Below, piece by piece: positions 22,961 through 31,788 of a stretch of DNA of 37,222 nucleotides. The notes beneath the pieces are model-generated. The model was given only the letters and a program-made list of their open reading frames with translations, was not told the origin of the DNA and did not search any database. Source of the stretch: Terriglobia bacterium (GTDB lineage: Bacteria; Acidobacteriota; Terriglobia; 20CM-2-55-15); assembly GCA_036496425.1 (NCBI GenBank), contig DASXLG010000007.1:1-37222 (forward strand). Reading direction: 5' to 3'. Position numbers and translations under genes: made by a program. Numbering within the stretch: position 1 is the stretch's first letter; the number at the start of each line of letters is the position of its first letter.

Positions 22961-24265
22961 ATGAAAAACATTCGATGCCTGATACTGGTTGCGGCCTGCA
23001 TTGCAGGTCTGCTTCTGCCGTCGATGCCTGCCCTGAGCCAGGACCTTCAACCGATCGCGCTGAAAGACGCCGTGAACACCGCCCTGCGAAACAGCCGCGA
23101 AGTGGCGCTCGCGCAAGCCAGATACAATCAGTCGGCGAGGGCCGTCGATGTCAACCGTTCCGCATTTCAGCCGAATCTGTTCACCGGCTCCGGCGCGGCA
23201 TTCAACTACGGCTTTCCGCAGACCCCCGGCGGCGCCCCTCCAACGATCCTCAATCTCTCTTACATCCAGAGCCTGTTCAATCCCCCGCAGCGCGCGCAGG
23301 TTCGCGCTTCGCAGGAACGTCAGGAAGTCCAGCGCCTGGAACTGGAAAAGACGCAGAACTCTGTCGCCCTGCAGACCAGTTCCGCCTATCTGGAATTGGC
23401 CAAGGTCCGTCACTCTCTGGAGCTGATGCGCAACGAGCGGGAAAGCAATACTCGGATCATCGGCTATACGCAGCAGCGCGTTACTGAAGGTTACGAACTT
23501 CCTATCGAAGGCAAAAAGGCGGAGCGGGCGGCCGCCGTGACAGAGCAGCGGATCCGTCAACTCGAAAGCCGCGAAAGCGAACTCCAGGAACAGCTCGCGG
23601 CCGCGATGGGACTTCCGCCGGCGCGGCACATCGAAGTCATGACCGAGCCTCTGGCTTTACAAACTTCGGATCGCAAGAGCGACGTGGTGGATCGTGCAGT
23701 CGAAAGCAGCCTCGACCTGCGGGAGAGCGAATACGAGCGCCGCGCCCGGGAACACATCGTCAACGGGCAGAACGGCGCCAAATGGCCTACGGTGGATATC
23801 ATCGGCGAATATGGGCGGTTCGCCCCTTACAACAATCTTCAGGACTATTACCGCCAGTTTCAGGAGAATAACGTTACCGTCGGCATTCAAATCAAAATCC
23901 CTCTGATCAGTGCCCAGCGTTCGTCGAATGTCGCGATGGCGAAAAGCGAACTCAACACGGCTGAAATGGAGTTAAGGAACCGCCGTCAGAATGTTGAACT
24001 CGAAGCCGCCCGCCAGTTTAACCGTGTGCGCGTGCTCGAGTCCGCGCGTGAAGTGGCGCGTCTGGATCATGAAATCGCGCAGGACAACTTACAGGTGATT
24101 CAGGCCAATTTCCAGGAAGGCCGCGCCAATCTTCGGGATGTCGAGCGGGCCAGGAACGAGGAAAGCGAGAAATGGGTGACATTTCTCGATGGCGACTTCG
24201 ACTGGCAGAAAGCCCAGCTGGAACTGCTGAACATCACGGGTGAACTGGGCAGGATCTACCAATAA
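22961..24265 (+). CDS. TolC-family outer-membrane efflux protein
   Basis: A 434-residue outer-membrane factor. It has a signal peptide (CLILVAACIAGLLLPSMPALS), then the two internal halves expected of TolC proteins: half one starts with PIALKDAVNTALRNSREVALAQARYN and half two near VDRAVESSLDLRESEYERRA. Long alpha-helical stretches (RQLESRESELQEQLAAAMGL, MAKSELNTAEMELRNRRQNV) form the periplasmic tunnel, with short strands such as WPTVDIIGEYGRFAPYNN and NVTVGIQIKIPLI for the barrel. No lipobox is visible. It completes an export route with the upstream adaptor; the inner-membrane pump must be encoded elsewhere. It ends two bases before the convergent cytochrome gene. Confidence 0.93.
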   Translation: MKNIRCLILVAACIAGLLLPSMPALSQDLQPIALKDAVNTALRNSREVALAQARYNQSARAVDVNRSAFQPNLFTGSGAAFNYGFPQTPGGAPPTILNLSYIQSLFNPPQRAQVRASQERQEVQRLELEKTQNSVALQTSSAYLELAKVRHSLELMRNERESNTRIIGYTQQRVTEGYELPIEGKKAERAAAVTEQRIRQLESRESELQEQLAAAMGLPPARHIEVMTEPLALQTSDRKSDVVDRAVESSLDLRESEYERRAREHIVNGQNGAKWPTVDIIGEYGRFAPYNNLQDYYRQFQENNVTVGIQIKIPLISAQRSSNVAMAKSELNTAEMELRNRRQNVELEAARQFNRVRVLESAREVARLDHEIAQDNLQVIQANFQEGRANLRDVERARNEESEKWVTFLDGDFDWQKAQLELLNITGELGRIYQ

Positions 24266-24267
24266 AG

Positions 24268-25683
24268 TCAGCTCCTGGCGCGCGGCAGCGTCGCTCTCGC
24301 CATGGCCGCTTCCGGCTCCTTCATTCTCATCCGGTTCATAGCGATCTTATTGATATGGCATTCCGAACACGTGTTCTCGAAGGTATGGCAGGTAAAGCAA
24401 CCCCGCAGGTCAAGTTTCGCCGGTGTGGCGTGTGAACCGCCCTTCCACAACGCCAGCGGATTATGGCTGCGCGGCAGTTCGTTGTGACAATCACTGCAGT
24501 ATGAGGCCCTGTGGCACACCGTGCAGGTGGTCCGGTCCATAGCGGCGTACTGGCCGTGCAGGTCGTCTTTCCAGCGCGACGTATGGCTCGCCGGCTTCAT
24601 CGCCTGATGACAGGAATCGCATTGCACGGCTCCCATGGCTGAACTCTGCACGTGCTGATGGCACACAAAGCACGTCGCCCCTGGAGCTGCAGCCTCCTCT
24701 TCATGATGCAGCCGGAACGCTTCGGTGTGGAAGTCCGGCTTCACATTCCTCGTATGGCTGTTCGGCACGGCGGCATTGAGCGAAGCAGTGTCCTGATGGC
24801 ACGTCTTGCAGTTGGACATCCTGGACTCGCTCGGCACCCGGGCGGTGTCGTGGCACTGCACGCAGTCGATCATTTTAGGCAGGGTCAGATTCGCAATACT
24901 GGTGCTGTTGGGGATCGCGTAATGACACGTCGTGCAATTCAGGTTGAACTGGTCTTTGACCCTGAAGTGAGTGACGTGGGCGAAATTGATATCCACATAT
25001 TTGCCTGTCGTGGTCTGATGCGGGCCGGCGAAGCGCCTCGCTTCGGTAAAGCTTGGATTCTCGATTTCTTCGGGCGTATGGCAACCGCGGCAACCTTCGG
25101 CCGAAAGCGCGGACGTAAGCTGTGGTTTGATGCCGGGCTTGGAGTGGCATGCCGCGCACTGGTCGTGGTTGGGGAACATCGCGAACTTACCCTCGGCATC
25201 GAATTTATGACAAAACGTGCAGTCGGCGCGGAAGCCGGTTTTAGTGTCGATTCTCGCCTGGGAATCCACATGCTGGTTGTGCGAAAACTCGAACAGAATC
25301 GTACGTGAACCTTTATAACGAGGGAACGGGAGAAGATCGTCCGATCCCGTGGGCGGAAACGCGGTATGACACTGGGCACAGATCTTCGGGTTCAGATCCT
25401 TGTCGAAGGCCTCGCTGTGGCAGGTCATGCATTGATCGTGTCCCGGCCGCTGCAGCACCAGCGATCCCTCTTTTTCCGCGACGTGACAGAAACTGCATTC
25501 CAGGTTCCCGTCAAATTGCTTCTTGTGGAAGGCGTGAATGAAGAAGCCGGCGCCATCGGCCGGCGCGGCCAGAGCAGGAGAAGGAGCAGCGGGGTTTTGC
25601 GCACCGCGCACAAACACCGCACCCGCCGCAAGCGGCAGCATAAGAAGGAAGCATGACAGGATTCGGATTATTCTGATTTTCAT
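24268..25683 (-). CDS. Periplasmic 15-haem c-type cytochrome
   Basis: A 471-residue exported protein with 15 CxxCH haem-binding motifs: CSFCH, CMTCH, CAQCH, CTFCH, CAACH, CRGCH, CTTCH, CVQCH, CKTCH, CFVCH, CDSCH, CTVCH, CSDCH, CFTCH and CSECH. Extra histidines between motifs (such as FSHNQHVD, NFAHVTHFR, HLHGQ-like segments) can serve as distal ligands, giving low-spin bis-histidine haems and a molecular wire. The signal peptide is MKIRIIRILSCFLLMLPLAAG; there is no lipobox. Haem density (about one per 31 residues) and position next to an outer-membrane barrel resemble MtrA/OmaB-type electron conduits, though I cannot assign orthology. The ATG is one base after the barrel gene stop. The tail (LPRARS) is short and basic. 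Confidence 0.93.
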   Translation of the reverse strand: MKIRIIRILSCFLLMLPLAAGAVFVRGAQNPAAPSPALAAPADGAGFFIHAFHKKQFDGNLECSFCHVAEKEGSLVLQRPGHDQCMTCHSEAFDKDLNPKICAQCHTAFPPTGSDDLLPFPRYKGSRTILFEFSHNQHVDSQARIDTKTGFRADCTFCHKFDAEGKFAMFPNHDQCAACHSKPGIKPQLTSALSAEGCRGCHTPEEIENPSFTEARRFAGPHQTTTGKYVDINFAHVTHFRVKDQFNLNCTTCHYAIPNSTSIANLTLPKMIDCVQCHDTARVPSESRMSNCKTCHQDTASLNAAVPNSHTRNVKPDFHTEAFRLHHEEEAAAPGATCFVCHQHVQSSAMGAVQCDSCHQAMKPASHTSRWKDDLHGQYAAMDRTTCTVCHRASYCSDCHNELPRSHNPLALWKGGSHATPAKLDLRGCFTCHTFENTCSECHINKIAMNRMRMKEPEAAMARATLPRARS

Positions 25684-25684
25684 G

Positions 25685-27319
25685 TCAGTACTTCCAGTTG
25701 ATTCCGACGCGGAAGACTTGTGAATTCTTCACATCGGGCGTGAAAAGGAAAAAGTCATTGTCGAGGCTGTAATCGAAATAGGCGCGCGTGCGGCGGTCGA
25801 GCCGGACCCATGCGCTTCCGAGAAGGCCGCTCTGATGGAGATTATCCTCATAGAAGAACGTATCTTGCATGCTGATCCGCCGGTAATATAAGCCGCCGCT
25901 CAAACTGAAGCGCCCTTCACCGAAGCTTCTGCTGACATCGGCGCTGAGATCTTTCACAGCCGTTTCACCTGTCCCGGTAAGAGCATCGAGCGTCGTGGTT
26001 CCGAGTGGGCTCAGCCGGTCGGAGCTACGCTGATGATATTCGAAAGACATCGAGATCTTGTTCCAGGGAAAGTATTGTCCATTGAAGCGATAGTCGCGGA
26101 AGGATGTCTCGTAAGGAGTCTGATCGTTATTGTCGTCGAGCGCGCGAACCACGATGACGCCGCCGGCCCGCAGATTCGAGAAAAACTGGTGGTGGGCTTC
26201 GACATTGAACTGTGTATAGCGGTTGATGGGTCCCAGATAAACCCGGTAGAGCGGGTTCTTTGCGGCCAGATCACGCGCGTCGCTCGTGTAGTCATAGGAA
26301 TAATCGTTGTCCGTCAGCTTCTGGAAGAAGCCGCCTCGAATCGAGTCGCGGCCGCTGCGGGAGCTGTACAGAAATGACAGATCGAAATCCACCGGCGAGC
26401 CGCCGTAGGCGCGCAGGTACGAGCTGAGGAGCCAGCGGTCGCTGAGCCGTTTACGAAGTATGACCTTGTTCGAACCTTTGATGTACCAGAGCGTCTCGAA
26501 CTCGAGCGACGTATTGGCATCGAGTTTGAGGTTGAGATTGGCGCCGCCGATGCGGCGTTGCGCAGGATCGGAAAAAAACGAGAAACGGCGGCCGCCATAG
26601 AGCGTGAAGGTGAATTTCCTGTGATCGATCGAACCCAAGGCGCCGTCGAAGGATGCCAGCTCCGCTCCGTATACGTTGAGGCGGCCGAACTGGAAGGCGG
26701 TACCGGCGAAAACTCCATCACTCGGCTTGCCGTTGATCCCGACATTGGCATCGAGCAGCTCGTACAGATGGTTTCCCGTAAACGTTTCAATGACGTTTTC
26801 GGCAGGCGAACCCAGCTGCACCGCATTGAGGTCCTGCCGGTACCGCATGGCAACGTGGGTTCGTACCCGGTCCGAGCCGTAGCCGGTTGTTCCGAAATCG
26901 ATGAACTCCTCCATCCGGTCGGCGCCCGGCTGAAAGGCGGTCGGAGATGGAATTCCCGCCGGGTTGAACGTGCCGGTCAGCGGCGCATCGATTACACCCG
27001 CCGTGGTGGGGTTACCCGTAAAATCCGTCTGGTAGCGCTCGTAGTTGGTATTGCTCTCGAAATGGAAACGTTCGAGAAACTCATCGACGCCGCTCCTCTT
27101 TTGTGACGCGCGAGGCTGCGCAAAGGCCGGATCGGGAACGGCTTGAGGGATCGCCGTAGAGATGAGCTGGTCCCATTCGGCTTTCATTTGCCCGGAGGAG
27201 ACGGAACCCTCCGTGGGAGCCTGGGCCGCATAGACCGCGGGCGTCCAGACCAGTGGCACCGCTAACAGGAACCGCAGGACGAACAACAGCGTCTTTTGAC
27301 TTGGACCTCGAAACGGCAT
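25685..27319 (-). CDS. Outer-membrane beta-barrel of the cytochrome cluster
   Basis: A 544-residue protein with an N-terminal signal peptide (QKTLLFVLRFLLAVPLVW, cleavage near VYAAQA), a linker with a plug-like segment, then many alternating amphipathic strands rich in Tyr, Arg and Asp: FTFTLYGGRRFSFFSD, TSLEFETLWYIKGSNKVI, GRFSLSGGLYYRRISMQD, RAYFDYSLDNDFFLF. The end, VFRVGINWKY, has the terminal aromatic of outer-membrane barrels. It reads like an MtrB/OmbB-type porin surrounding a multihaem cytochrome, but I cannot show homology by eye. I start at the ATG at 27319, four bases after the TPR stop; the upstream in-frame start (27382) lies in that gene. No CxxCH motif is present. Confidence 0.85.
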   Translation of the reverse strand: MPFRGPSQKTLLFVLRFLLAVPLVWTPAVYAAQAPTEGSVSSGQMKAEWDQLISTAIPQAVPDPAFAQPRASQKRSGVDEFLERFHFESNTNYERYQTDFTGNPTTAGVIDAPLTGTFNPAGIPSPTAFQPGADRMEEFIDFGTTGYGSDRVRTHVAMRYRQDLNAVQLGSPAENVIETFTGNHLYELLDANVGINGKPSDGVFAGTAFQFGRLNVYGAELASFDGALGSIDHRKFTFTLYGGRRFSFFSDPAQRRIGGANLNLKLDANTSLEFETLWYIKGSNKVILRKRLSDRWLLSSYLRAYGGSPVDFDLSFLYSSRSGRDSIRGGFFQKLTDNDYSYDYTSDARDLAAKNPLYRVYLGPINRYTQFNVEAHHQFFSNLRAGGVIVVRALDDNNDQTPYETSFRDYRFNGQYFPWNKISMSFEYHQRSSDRLSPLGTTTLDALTGTGETAVKDLSADVSRSFGEGRFSLSGGLYYRRISMQDTFFYEDNLHQSGLLGSAWVRLDRRTRAYFDYSLDNDFFLFTPDVKNSQVFRVGINWKY

Positions 27320-27323
27320 GGAT

Positions 27324-28202
27324 TTACTTTTTTTGCTCGGTCGCCCGCGGTTTATCCCGGAATCCGGTACTGAGTTTAGCAAGCCGGCTCTTTGCGAGTT
27401 GGATCCGCCAGGCGTATGTGTCGGAGTGCCACTGCGTGGCGGCCAGGTAAAGATTCAGCTCCGAAACCTGGTCTGCCGTATCTCCGAGTTGACTGTAAAT
27501 CTCCGAGAGAGCCCAGTGCGCATGGGCATTGTTCGCCGTATCTCCCGTCAATGCCGTGTAAGTTGGAGTGACGGGCGACAGCGCCAGTTCCGCTTGATAG
27601 GCAGCGATGGCGCTTTGCAGCAGAGCCGTCTCCGACTGGCTGTCCGCAGCTTCCGCAGCTTCCTTCTCATAGGCCTCACCAATGAATTCATTAACGCCAA
27701 GGCGCAACGGATCGATCTTAAGAACTTCCTGGTACAGGCCGATCGCCACGGCAGGTTGAGTTTCCGCCAACAGGTGCGCCAACCGCAGCCGTGGAGTGAA
27801 CATGCAAGGCGCAGGAGTCAGATTCGCATTCGGCACGACCAACGCCGCACTGGTAATAATCTGGCACGTACCGTTGTTCAAACTGTTCATGGAGATCGCT
27901 GCCTGATAATCGGTAATGGCGTCGGTGTTATCCACAAGGTCGTCCTGATAGTGGATGCCGCGCTGTGTGTATTCCCAAGGCGTAGACGGAGTCGTGATTT
28001 TCAAAAGGTTCCAGTCGACCCGGCCCTCGAAATAAAACGGATTGCGATTCAGATAGTTCGGATTGTCGGCCTGATAGGTAACACCCGGGACATACGGCCC
28101 ATTGCCTGTCGTAAGATTGGCTGTCGGCGCGTTCTGCGCCATCAGCTGAACCGCCAGGGCGGACACTGCGAACAAAACCGAAACCCAAGGTGCAACTTTC
28201 AT
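27324..28202 (-). CDS. TPR-like exported protein of the cytochrome cluster
   Basis: A 292-residue protein with a signal peptide (MKVAPWVSVLFAVSALAVQL, cleavage near LMAQNA). The first ~90 residues are Asn/Tyr/Pro-rich (GVTYQADNPNYLNRNPFYF). The rest forms tetratricopeptide-like helices: FTPRLRLAHLLAETQPAVAI, GLYQEVLKIDPLRLGV, AIAAYQAELALSP and AHWALSEIYSQLGDTADQVSE. It has no CxxCH motif. Its ATG overlaps the stop of the pentahaem cytochrome by four bases and the barrel start follows by four, so it is coupled on both sides. It is probably a scaffold or assembly factor for the complex. The function itself is not known to me. Confidence 0.82.
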   Translation of the reverse strand: MKVAPWVSVLFAVSALAVQLMAQNAPTANLTTGNGPYVPGVTYQADNPNYLNRNPFYFEGRVDWNLLKITTPSTPWEYTQRGIHYQDDLVDNTDAITDYQAAISMNSLNNGTCQIITSAALVVPNANLTPAPCMFTPRLRLAHLLAETQPAVAIGLYQEVLKIDPLRLGVNEFIGEAYEKEAAEAADSQSETALLQSAIAAYQAELALSPVTPTYTALTGDTANNAHAHWALSEIYSQLGDTADQVSELNLYLAATQWHSDTYAWRIQLAKSRLAKLSTGFRDKPRATEQKK

Positions 28203-30361
28203 TGCTGACCTCCGATTGTGGCCGTCGTGTCCGACGACGCCAGATTCATGTTGGTTTTCAGTAACGTGTCCATGGTCTGTTCGGTCAACAATTGTTTATC
28301 CCCCCCAGGCCCGTTCGGACCCGTGGTTTTGGCAAGATATCTCATGAAAACGGGGGGGAAGTGCTCGTCGTTAATCTGTGCGTGAATGTGAAGGGGCGCC
28401 TTCAGCGTCACTCCCAGCTCGTTCAACTCCTCTTGCGTCGGCATGACGATCTGGTAACGGAATTGGCGCGGAACGAGCGGCTGCAGCGAACGATAGTTGT
28501 CTACGGTATTGGCGGTCGCCGCATTGAAAGTCTCCTCATAATGTGGAGTGGTCGGCACGATCGGGTTGCCGTTGGCGTCATTTCTCCCGAGCGGCGTCCC
28601 TGGAGCATAAATGACCGTCAATTCGTTACGGAACAGAACCAGGCCGTTTTCCGCGCCCGCATATACCCGATCATCCGGGCCATTATCCGGGCCGAGTTCA
28701 AAGACCAGGTTGTTCGAACCGTTGGTAGCGGCGCCGGTGACATAACTCCCGGCCGGAACCTGCTGGCCGCCATCCACCACCACATGGAGGTGCTCGTTGT
28801 CTTCGTCGTCGAGATTGCCATCGGGTTTCGCTTCGCCCGTATCGGGATGCGGTTTATCGATCCGATATCCCGATTGGTAAAGGACAAAGCCATTATCATC
28901 CGTCACCGACATCTGAATGTACGCCGTGCGTTCCTGTGAGAAGCCCGACGGGAAACGGTGGCCGGAAAGACCGACGGCATCCAGGCGAACGGTGAACACC
29001 TGGCCAAGGACAGCCTGCGCGTCGGATTGTCCGGCATCGATGCGCGCGGCGTTTTCGAGAAGGGTTTGACGCCTGTCGGCTAAGGCCTTGGGAATACCGT
29101 ATCCGTCCACACCGGTCACGTAAGGATCGGGGTAATCCGGACCGAGCCGGGTCTGCAGGTCGTGGGCGCTGAGGAGTGGAACATCGGTGCCCGCGAAATA
29201 ATGCGTGACCACCTGGCGTTGGGGCAGCGGGTAGTTTCCATCGGTCGAGACGCCCGGGACGGCAGCATAGTTTTGCGGATAGACGGCAGGGGTTGCGCTT
29301 GTAATCAAAAGGGGATGGCCGAGGTCCGCATTGTTAACGGTATAGGTGGAATTGCCGCCAAAAGGAAACAAGGACATATGGCAGTCCTGGCATTGCGTGA
29401 CTTTGCCAAACGGGTTGTTGATGCTATTGTAGGCGCCCGTTTGCCATTCGGTGCTGAGGTTCTCGAGGCGCAGATACGGCACGCTTGCCGCATGGACGTT
29501 GACTTCATTGTTCGCCAGATCGCCCGGACCGCCCCCCGGGAGCCGGACATCGTGGCAGGTATTGCAGAACGCACCGCTCTTCAGATAGGAGATCTTGTTC
29601 GGATCGTTACTGACAGTGTGGAAATTGCCTTTCGGGGCTACCGGGAACAAGAAAGGGCCAACCTTCTCTTCCGACTGATTAAGGATCAGGCTGGTGTTGG
29701 CGAAACCGTCGCCTTTGAAACTGCGGGTGAGATCCGGACCGCCTTCGTTGTGGCAGAAGTCGCAGCTGATGCCTGCTGCGCCGGGCGAAGGCAAGGAATT
29801 GGCCGGCGGAAGTCCGCCGATTGTATCCGGGAGAACCTGGTGGCCCGATGAATCGACGAGATGGTAATCGCGCAAGGGCCGCAGAAGATCAGGACGGAAC
29901 GCGTTGCCCGTTTGCTGCAATTCAGGAACTTCGCGCAAAGCCGGATTGTCCGCTCGCCTTTCGAAATTGGCGTTGTGGCATGTGTAGCAAAACCCCGCCC
30001 GCATCTGCTGCAGGTTGGCAATCGGGGACGACGTAAACATGTTCGTGTTGAATGGCTGGCCATTCGGCAGCGTCTTGTTGCTATCGGCATAGACAGGCCG
30101 CAATACCCCGCCCGTGATGAGGTTTCCCGCCGTTTCAAGAGCGTTGAACAGTGGGCTTACATTTCTATAGCCCGACTTGACCGAACTCCGAAGCTCGTCG
30201 TACTGCCGCTGATGGCACGGCAGACAGTTCTCCGCAGGCTGGATGTCCTGGGACTTGAAAGGGACAGTGGTCGGGTTTCCGGTAGGCGTCTGCGCGAGCA
30301 ACCCTCCGACGGCAAAGAACTGGATGGCAAGAATTCCAATTAACGTTCTCACCAGTGACAT
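28199..30361 (-). CDS. Large exported pentahaem c-type cytochrome
   Basis: With the ATG at 30361 this is a 720-residue protein. A signal peptide covers about residues 5-24 (RTLIGILAIQFFAVGGLLAQ). Five CxxCH motifs are widely spaced: C46 (CLPCH), C125 (CYTCH), C200 (CDFCH), C266 (CNTCH), C324 (CQDCH). Residues ~460 onward hold no haems but a beta-rich region: FTVRLDAVGLSGHRFPSGFS, ERTAYIQMSVTDDNGFVLYQ and acidic Asp/Glu-rich loops (GNLDDEDNEH). Wide spacing and a large haem-free domain suggest a terminal or surface-exposed cytochrome. The start is uncertain: GGGAGG stands only two bases before the ATG, so GTG at 30352 is a good alternative, and TTG at 30376 a poorer one. First gene of the minus-strand operon. 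Confidence 0.9.
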   Translation of the reverse strand: MSLVRTLIGILAIQFFAVGGLLAQTPTGNPTTVPFKSQDIQPAENCLPCHQRQYDELRSSVKSGYRNVSPLFNALETAGNLITGGVLRPVYADSNKTLPNGQPFNTNMFTSSPIANLQQMRAGFCYTCHNANFERRADNPALREVPELQQTGNAFRPDLLRPLRDYHLVDSSGHQVLPDTIGGLPPANSLPSPGAAGISCDFCHNEGGPDLTRSFKGDGFANTSLILNQSEEKVGPFLFPVAPKGNFHTVSNDPNKISYLKSGAFCNTCHDVRLPGGGPGDLANNEVNVHAASVPYLRLENLSTEWQTGAYNSINNPFGKVTQCQDCHMSLFPFGGNSTYTVNNADLGHPLLITSATPAVYPQNYAAVPGVSTDGNYPLPQRQVVTHYFAGTDVPLLSAHDLQTRLGPDYPDPYVTGVDGYGIPKALADRRQTLLENAARIDAGQSDAQAVLGQVFTVRLDAVGLSGHRFPSGFSQERTAYIQMSVTDDNGFVLYQSGYRIDKPHPDTGEAKPDGNLDDEDNEHLHVVVDGGQQVPAGSYVTGAATNGSNNLVFELGPDNGPDDRVYAGAENGLVLFRNELTVIYAPGTPLGRNDANGNPIVPTTPHYEETFNAATANTVDNYRSLQPLVPRQFRYQIVMPTQEELNELGVTLKAPLHIHAQINDEHFPPVFMRYLAKTTGPNGPGGDKQLLTEQTMDTLLKTNMNLASSDTTATIGGQQ

Positions 30362-30501
30362 TACCTCCCAAAGCAACAGTTACCAGGCAGCGTCATGCTT
30401 TTCTGCATCTGGGTCGGCGAATTCTACCAGATAGGCATCAACACTTTGAACAGTGAAACTGAGCTTGACAGCATCAGCAGCAATGTCGAAGACTGTGGCG
30501 C

Positions 30502-31197
30502 ATGCGCCTACGAGTGTTGTCGATTCTTGGACTGCTGACGGCGATCCCAGCATATGCGCAAGATACGCAGTTTCAGCAAGACCCCGTTGAACACCTGACC
30601 TCCACCATCCTGACCATTCTGATTGCCACCGGAATAGCGTTGATCCTCTACAGCCTGATCCGCTACCGCGGGCGCGTCGCGGGTCCCCTCTCCCTGGGTC
30701 TTCTGATCCTTGGCCTTGGAGTGTTCCCTGTAGTGACGGGCATGGTCGGGACCGTACTGGTGTTTGAAAGGGCGGAACATGTCGAGTTTTGCGCCTCATG
30801 CCATTTGACAATGCAGCCCTATGTCGATGACCTGCGGAATCCCCAGAGCACGAGCCTCGCGGCCCTCCACTATAAGAATCAATACATATCGACGAATCAG
30901 TGCTATCAGTGTCATACGTCTTACGGAATGCACGGGACAGTCGAAGCAAAAATGTCCGGAATGATTGACACATTCAAGTACTACACGCGAACCTACAAGT
31001 TGCCTGTGAAAATGCGTGAGCCGTATAAGAATGATGATTGTTTGAAATGCCACGCAACATCGCAGAAGTGGCTCGCGCTTCACGGCGACTTCAAGGAGGT
31101 TCTTTTTAAAGGCGACATGAAGTGCATGGAGTGTCACGGAGACGAACATCCTGCACATACATTTGAAAGGCAGCAGGCCAAGCTTGAAAAAAAGTAA
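30502..31197 (+). CDS. NapC/NirT-like membrane-anchored tetrahaem cytochrome
   Basis: A 231-residue protein with a signal-like N-terminus (MRLRVLSILGLLTAIPAYAQ), two hydrophobic segments (residues 33-54 and 62-88), and four haem motifs: C97 (CASCH), C134 (CYQCH), C180 (CLKCH), C208 (CMECH). The EFCASCHLTMQPY surroundings and the single-anchor tetrahaem architecture match NapC/NirT/NrfH/CymA-type quinol dehydrogenases, which move electrons from menaquinol or ubiquinol into the periplasm; the extra N-terminal segment makes it longer than usual at that end. It is divergent from the pentahaem gene, so it could feed the conduit encoded there. It overlaps the next gene by 14 bases. ATG is internally consistent but without clear Shine-Dalgarno site. 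Confidence 0.92.
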   Translation: MRLRVLSILGLLTAIPAYAQDTQFQQDPVEHLTSTILTILIATGIALILYSLIRYRGRVAGPLSLGLLILGLGVFPVVTGMVGTVLVFERAEHVEFCASCHLTMQPYVDDLRNPQSTSLAALHYKNQYISTNQCYQCHTSYGMHGTVEAKMSGMIDTFKYYTRTYKLPVKMREPYKNDDCLKCHATSQKWLALHGDFKEVLFKGDMKCMECHGDEHPAHTFERQQAKLEKK

Positions 31198-31744
31198 TTT
31201 ACTCAAAAGGACAGCGGAAGGGTCCACCGGCCTCCTGATTTTCGTTCAATTGCTGGTGTTGGCGGCTCTGTGTCTGGGTCTGCAGTTCATCGTGCGCACA
31301 ACGGGCGGCAGTCTGTTTCTCGCGGCGTCTCTGGCGCCGGTGCTGAGCACGGTGGCGATAGTCCTCGGCGGCGGGATTCTGCTGTACAGGTTTACGCGGA
31401 GCCACAGCCTGTTCAATACTGAAGAGTTTGAACCGGGGGAAATCGTTTTTCGGATGGGCGACAGTTCAGAATGCGCGTATTTTATCAAGTCCGGCGAGGT
31501 CGAGATTGTTCGTGAAGAGGGCCGCGGCGAAGTCGTGCTTGCAACCTTGTCCGAGGGTGAATATTTTGGTGAAATGGCCCTCTTATCGGATGCGCCGCGC
31601 AACGCCACCGTCCGGGCTCGTACGCGAACCGTCGCCGAAGTGATTGGAAAACAGAATTTTCTTGCAATGGTAGGCGCCGTCCGCGGCGCGCGCGATGAAG
31701 TGATGAAGACCGTGGAAACTCGAAAGGGCCGCGGCGCTTCATGA
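31184..31744 (+). CDS. Membrane protein with cyclic nucleotide-binding domain
   Basis: A ~186-residue protein with two predicted membrane segments (TGLLIFVQLLVLAALCLGLQ and APVLSTVAIVLGGGILLY) followed by a cNMP-binding domain from about residue 80: FEPGEIVFRMGDSS, AYFIKSGEVEIVRE, and the phosphate-binding cassette GEYFGEMALLSDAPRNATVRA with its Glu and Arg. No helix-turn-helix or kinase is attached, so it is a membrane-bound sensor rather than a CRP-type regulator. I chose the TTG at 31184 with GCAGG upstream; a TTG at 31163 would add seven residues. It overlaps the tetrahaem gene by 14 bases, and a cytochrome c follows, suggesting cyclic-nucleotide control of the quinol oxidation module. 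This is inference. Confidence 0.88.
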   Translation: MKKSNLLKRTAEGSTGLLIFVQLLVLAALCLGLQFIVRTTGGSLFLAASLAPVLSTVAIVLGGGILLYRFTRSHSLFNTEEFEPGEIVFRMGDSSECAYFIKSGEVEIVREEGRGEVVLATLSEGEYFGEMALLSDAPRNATVRARTRTVAEVIGKQNFLAMVGAVRGARDEVMKTVETRKGRGAS

Positions 31745-31788
31745 GAATTCAGAAAGACCGTTTAACAGCATCTTCCGAAAGGAGTTTC

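Noticed and set aside
24268-25683. Repeated CxxCH codons as a DNA-level repeat or CRISPR-like array
   Set aside because: The periodicity is uneven and explained by haem motifs in one protein; I found no regularly spaced identical repeats anywhere in the window.
28292-29851. Two plus-strand open frames opposite the pentahaem cytochrome
   Set aside because: The cytochrome frame has a signal peptide and five CxxCH motifs; the plus-strand frames have none and are shadows.
30465-30470. TTGACA as the -35 of a promoter for the tetrahaem gene
   Set aside because: No acceptable -10 stands 16-18 bases downstream (GAAGAC), so I do not call a promoter.
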